Below are positions 60,810-64,000 of a stretch of 64,000 nt of DNA, one piece after another; position 1 is the stretch's first letter; each line of letters begins with the position of its first letter. This DNA comes from Xanthobacter autotrophicus. Its GTDB lineage: Bacteria; Pseudomonadota; Alphaproteobacteria; Rhizobiales; Xanthobacteraceae. Made by a program: the position numbers and the translations under genes. The notes beneath the pieces were generated by a model. That model did not search any database and was not told the origin of the DNA. It saw nothing but the letters and a program-made list of their open reading frames with translations. The stretch lies in contig NZ_VAUP01000035.1 of assembly GCF_005871085.1 (NCBI RefSeq), forward strand, positions 310,001-374,000, written 5' to 3'.

Positions 60810-61643
60810 TCAACCCAATTCGAAGCTGGTGATGCCGAAAATCCGCCGGAGCGGCAGCTGCGGGGCAGGTCCTCGATACATGCGCGCGGTCTCGAACACC
60901 GGGGCAAGGCCCGCCCCCTCGGCCAGGGCGCGGGCGGCGGCGTGGGGCTCGGGCACGTCGAGGAACACCGGCCCGCCCTGTGCGGTCGCCACCAGCGTGC
61001 CGAAAAGGGCGGCGGCCGCCTCCGCGTCGTCAGCGAACAGGGGGCCGATCTTGTGGCCCTCCCGGCAGCGGCGGATGACGCCGTAGCCCTTCACCGCCCC
61101 CTCCGCGACGAAGGCGCAGGCATGGCCGAAGGGCGGGGCAAGCCAGGCCTTCAGGAAGTCGGGGCGGGCGAAGCCGAAGCAGGCGGCATCCATCGTGGCC
61201 ACGCCGTCCATATGGTTTGGGGCGATGTCCACTACGCGGGGATCGCTCGCGCCGGCCGGCGCCGTCCCGCCATAGCGGATGTTGCGATGGGCGAGCACGA
61301 AGCCGGAGCGGGCATAATTGTCCTGTTGCGCCACGACGCCGTCGAGGCCGACCGTGCCCTTGAGGCCGTTGAAGGTATCTTGCCACAGGGCAAGGCCGAG
61401 CCCCTGCCCGCGCAGGTCCGGTCTGCAGATGTAGAACCCCACGAAGGTGAAGAGCTCTTGATAGGTCGTGGCGGAGATGATTGCCGCCAGCGCGCCGTCG
61501 CGAAACAGGCCGCGGAAGGCGGTTTTGTCCTGGGCGAGGAAGGCGGAGGCGTCGGCAAGGCCGGGATTCCAGCCCTCCCGCGCGGCCCAGTCCACGGCGG
61601 TTTCCACCTCGGCGGGATCGAGGGTGCGGATGGTGGTGGTCAT
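60810..61643 (-). CDS. GNAT-family acetyltransferase, two-domain
   Basis: A 277-residue protein. An N-terminal GNAT domain shows the acetyl-CoA-binding RPDLRGQGLGLALW, and a second half (about 145-277) is a related C-terminal fold as in other double GNAT proteins. Substrate unknown. It is 60 bp upstream of the J-domain gene and 38 bp downstream of the HAD gene, all co-oriented. Confidence 0.85.
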   Translation of the reverse strand: MTTTIRTLDPAEVETAVDWAAREGWNPGLADASAFLAQDKTAFRGLFRDGALAAIISATTYQELFTFVGFYICRPDLRGQGLGLALWQDTFNGLKGTVGLDGVVAQQDNYARSGFVLAHRNIRYGGTAPAGASDPRVVDIAPNHMDGVATMDAACFGFARPDFLKAWLAPPFGHACAFVAEGAVKGYGVIRRCREGHKIGPLFADDAEAAAALFGTLVATAQGGPVFLDVPEPHAAARALAEGAGLAPVFETARMYRGPAPQLPLRRIFGITSFELG

Positions 61644-61681
61644 GGCTTCCCCTCTGCCGTCAAGGTCCCGTGCCCGTGCCC

Positions 61682-62431
61682 TTAGTCCTGCTCCATCACC
61701 GGCGGCGGGGCTTGCCGCGCAACGGTTTCGAGGAAGCCGGCAAGGTCGGTGGTGATGTGGTCCACATAGGCGTCCTCGCGGCCCTCGAACTCCCAGCTCT
61801 CGCGCGCGGCGACGGTTTCGCCCGGCGGCACCACCAGCACGGTGACCATGCCGAGCCGGTGCGGCACCTCAAGGTTGCGGGCGAGGTCCTCGAACATGGC
61901 GGACCGGGTCGGGTCCACGCCATGCGCCCTCAGAAAGCGCAGATAGGCTTCCTCGGTGGGCTTGGGGTGGAATTCGGCGGCCACGATGTCGTGCACGGCG
62001 GCGAAATGGGCGTCCATGCCCAGCTTTTCCAGCACGTTGCGGGCGTGGCGCTCCGAGCCGTTGGTGTAGACGATCTTCGCCCCCGGGAGTGCCTCGATGG
62101 CGGCGGCGAGGCGCGGCGAGGCGTCGAGCCCCGACAGGTCCACGTCGTGCACATGGTTGAGGAAGGCGTCCGGCTCCACCCCGTGCTCGATCATCAGGCC
62201 GCGCAGGGACGTGCCGTAGCGGCGGTAATAGTCCTTCTGGATGCGGAAGGCGTCTTCGGGCGGAATGCCCAGAAGGTCGGAAATATAGCCCTTCATGCGG
62301 GCGTCGATCTGGGACCAGAGGTCGTGGTGGGCGGGGTAGAGGGTGTTGTCGAGGTCGAACACCCAGGTGTCCACCGCGTCGAACACAACGGAAGGCGTGC
62401 CGGGAAAAGGGCGTATGGGAGCAAGGGTCAT
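61682..62431 (-). CDS. HAD-superfamily hydrolase, pyrimidine 5'-nucleotidase type
   Basis: A 249-residue HAD phosphatase. Motif I is VFDLDNTLYP with nucleophile Asp, motif II is in IVYTNGSERHARNVL, and the Lys of motif III is near FHPKPTEEAY. The sequence resembles the bacterial pyrimidine 5'-nucleotidases (SDT1/YjjG-like group). Substrate is not certain. Confidence 0.87.
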   Translation of the reverse strand: MTLAPIRPFPGTPSVVFDAVDTWVFDLDNTLYPAHHDLWSQIDARMKGYISDLLGIPPEDAFRIQKDYYRRYGTSLRGLMIEHGVEPDAFLNHVHDVDLSGLDASPRLAAAIEALPGAKIVYTNGSERHARNVLEKLGMDAHFAAVHDIVAAEFHPKPTEEAYLRFLRAHGVDPTRSAMFEDLARNLEVPHRLGMVTVLVVPPGETVAARESWEFEGREDAYVDHITTDLAGFLETVARQAPPPVMEQD

Positions 62432-62517
62432 GGAACGCCGCGGCTGGAGCGCTTCCGGGCGACGCGGATGGCCGCGCGCGCGGCGAAAGCGCGTGAAAAA
62501 CAGAGGATGGGACGGCG

Positions 62518-62556
62518 TTCGCGTTTCAATGCAGCGCGACCGCCCTGAAACGCGAA
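62518..62556. repeat. 11-bp inverted repeat downstream of the LprI-like gene
   Basis: TTCGCGTTTCA (62518-62528) and TGAAACGCGAA (62546-62556), perfect arms, 17-nt loop. It lies between the LprI-like stop and the HAD start. There is no T-run, so termination is only possible. Confidence 0.6.
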
Positions 62557-62605
62557 AGGCTCTCCTGACGGGCCGCCGGACCCGCTCAGGTCACCCCAAC
62601 ATGCC

Positions 62606-63004
62606 TCAGAAGGGGCCACGGGAATAGATCTCACCCAGCGCGGTTTCCAACTGGCCGATCCGGCCCTTGTAGGCGGTGGCGAGGCAGCCGGTATCGCCGC
62701 CGCAGGTGGAGCGCTGCGCCAGCCAGGCCCGCTGGGCGTCCTGGATCATGCCGCGCTGGCCCATGGCGACCAGCTTGGTAAGGACGCCGTAGAGGGTGGA
62801 CATCTTCACATCGAGCTGGGCGAGGTCGCAGCTGTCGCAGACTGCCTTCTCGTCCGCCGCGCGGGCGGTGGTGCAGTCGAAGCTTGCCGCTCCGGCCGGG
62901 GCGAGGGCGAGGACCATCGCGGCGAGCACCACCGGAGCGAGGGCGGACGACCGGCGGATGGGCAGAAGCGAGGCGAGTGAGAGAGACTCTGATGAGAGAG
63001 ACAT
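62606..63004 (-). CDS. LprI-like (DUF1311) periplasmic protein
   Basis: A 132-residue protein with a signal peptide (ALAPVVLAAMVLALAPAGAA) and a cysteine-containing core FDCTTARAADEKAVCDS, DVKMSTLYGVL and WLAQRSTCGGDTGCLATAY. This is the lysozyme-inhibitor LprI N-terminal family. Inhibitor activity here is inferred from the family only. The start at 63004 follows AAGGAGAGG. Confidence 0.82.
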   Translation of the reverse strand: MSLSSESLSLASLLPIRRSSALAPVVLAAMVLALAPAGAASFDCTTARAADEKAVCDSCDLAQLDVKMSTLYGVLTKLVAMGQRGMIQDAQRAWLAQRSTCGGDTGCLATAYKGRIGQLETALGEIYSRGPF

Positions 63005-63050
63005 GGCGTTTTCCTCTCCTTGGATGGGGTTCGTGCGGAGCAAGGCCCCC

Positions 63051-63881
63051 TCAGGCGAGGGCCACCGTGTCGCCCACTGCCACGCGCCCGGAGCGCACCA
63101 CCTTGGCATAGATGCCGCAATCGGTGTGGCCGTAGGCCACCATCAGCCCCTTCACCACGTTGAGGTCGCGGGCGGCGGTCTGCGGGTTCACGTTCACGGC
63201 GGCGCAGCGCTCGGTGCGCTTGAGTACGGCGATCTCGGCCGTGCCCATCTTCAGGCGCTGGCCCGCAAGCTCCAATTCCGCACCGGCGGGCCAGCCTTCC
63301 AGATGCAGGTTCATGCGGAAGCGCCGGGGGTCGAGGGGGGCGCCCATGCGGACTTCCAGATCGCGCACGCTGTCGAGGTTGAGCAGGGACAGGAAGCCCG
63401 AGCGCACGGAATCGGTGAAGCGGAAGCCCTCCGGCGCGGTGAGCAGCCGCAAGGGTCCGCGCGCCTCCTCGCCCATATAGAAGGTGAGGAAGGCTTCCAC
63501 CTCCGCCCGGCCATCCGCCGTGGAAAGGTCGGCGCGGACCGCCTCATGGCCGTCGAGGGCGAGCGTGAGCGTTGCCGTTTCCTGTTCATAGCGGGAGGCG
63601 AGGCCGGCAAGGCGCGCGTCGCGCATCAGCATGAGGAAGGCGGTCTTGGGCCGGTAGGCCGGGGCGTCGGGATCAAACCCGCTGGGGCCGTTCTCCACTG
63701 CATACAGCCGGTCGTTCGGGAAGAAGGCGCCTGCCTCAAGCGTCACCGCATCGAGGGCTTCCGGCGACAGGCCCTTCACGGGATGGCGGTAGATGGCCTT
63801 GAGCGTGGCTGTGGGCAGGGCCTGCGCTGAAGCGGTCGAGGCGGCGGGCGAGACGGGCGCTGGGGGCACAGGCACGGGCAT
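63051..63881 (-). CDS. MOSC-domain protein with N-terminal beta-barrel
   Basis: A 276-residue protein. The N-terminal barrel block IYRHPVKGLSPEALDAVTLE and the MOSC domain (about 130-276) with the conserved Cys in KRTERCAAVNVNPQTAARD are clear. Such proteins bind molybdenum cofactor and act in sulfur transfer or reduction of N-hydroxylated compounds. A Pro/Ala-rich lead of 25 residues precedes the barrel, so the real start may be internal. The last 119 bases (63882-64000) hold nothing recognised. Confidence 0.85.
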   Translation of the reverse strand: MPVPVPPAPVSPAASTASAQALPTATLKAIYRHPVKGLSPEALDAVTLEAGAFFPNDRLYAVENGPSGFDPDAPAYRPKTAFLMLMRDARLAGLASRYEQETATLTLALDGHEAVRADLSTADGRAEVEAFLTFYMGEEARGPLRLLTAPEGFRFTDSVRSGFLSLLNLDSVRDLEVRMGAPLDPRRFRMNLHLEGWPAGAELELAGQRLKMGTAEIAVLKRTERCAAVNVNPQTAARDLNVVKGLMVAYGHTDCGIYAKVVRSGRVAVGDTVALA

Positions 63882-64000
63882 GGCGATCTCTCCGGTTCGG
63901 GGCCGCCCCTCCCATGCCGGGCATCGATGGTCAAGGCCATGGAAATTTCGCCTGGATCAAGGCGGCGGGTGCGGATCGGTCCAATCTGCCGATCGGTACG

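Overview
This is GC-rich chromosomal DNA from an alphaproteobacterium, most likely a Hyphomicrobiales (Rhizobiales) member near Xanthobacteraceae. That placement is inference. It rests on the division cluster mraZ-rsmH-ftsL-ftsI-murE-murF, the cobS-cobT pair beside a J-domain gene and bolA, a patatin-bdhA pair, the low-complexity DUF4175 protein, and short palindromic intergenic repeats of types common in that order. I see no rRNA, tRNA, insertion sequence, prophage or CRISPR array.

Layout. 1-7111 (minus): division and cell-wall cluster, with an array of 10-bp-spaced TGGG boxes upstream of mraZ. 7418-13711 (minus): leucine/isovalerate catabolic operon (mccB, methylglutaconyl-CoA hydratase, mccA, HMG-CoA lyase) behind a TetR regulator. 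13960-24551: a divergent locus. On minus lies a regulator that joins an IclR-type DNA-binding domain to a degenerate AMP-ligase-like (ANL) domain. On plus lies a branched-chain-type ABC importer operon with two ANL ligase genes (livG-ligase-livH-livM-livK-livF-paaK-like). Two perfect 17-bp palindromes, centred 105 bp apart, bracket the shared promoter region. 24568-30473: thiE, glycolate oxidase glcDEF and a divergent LysR regulator. 30478-31142: a small NifX-like gene between two inverted copies of a 60-bp repeat. 31147-34739 (minus): gyrB, queC, bolA. 35003-41536 (plus): J-domain protein, cobS, cobT, a phytase-like protein, SPFH/NfeD pair. 41670-48318: DUF4175 protein, pseudouridine synthase, macrodomain protein, a basic hypothetical protein, patatin and bdhA. 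48539-52071 (plus): Zur-like regulator, ispG, DUF2076 protein, small XRE protein. 52128-57598 (minus): a CHASE2 adenylate cyclase, an unusual ABC-exporter-like protein with an expanded degenerate ATPase domain, and a stand-alone cyclic-nucleotide-binding protein. 58216-63881: kdsD, amidase, J-domain/TerB protein, GNAT, HAD phosphatase, LprI-like protein, MOSC protein.

The two best candidates for undescribed biology are (i) the IclR-ANL fusion regulator with its phased twin operators facing an importer/ligase operon, and (ii) the cyclase / pseudo-ABC / cNMP-receptor operon. In the second, the ATPase domain carries three copies of a motif normally present once and lacks canonical ATP-hydrolysis motifs. 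Both are read directly from sequence; their functions are inferred. Start codons were picked by hand from ribosome-binding sites and family N-termini, so several differ from the longest possible reading frame.
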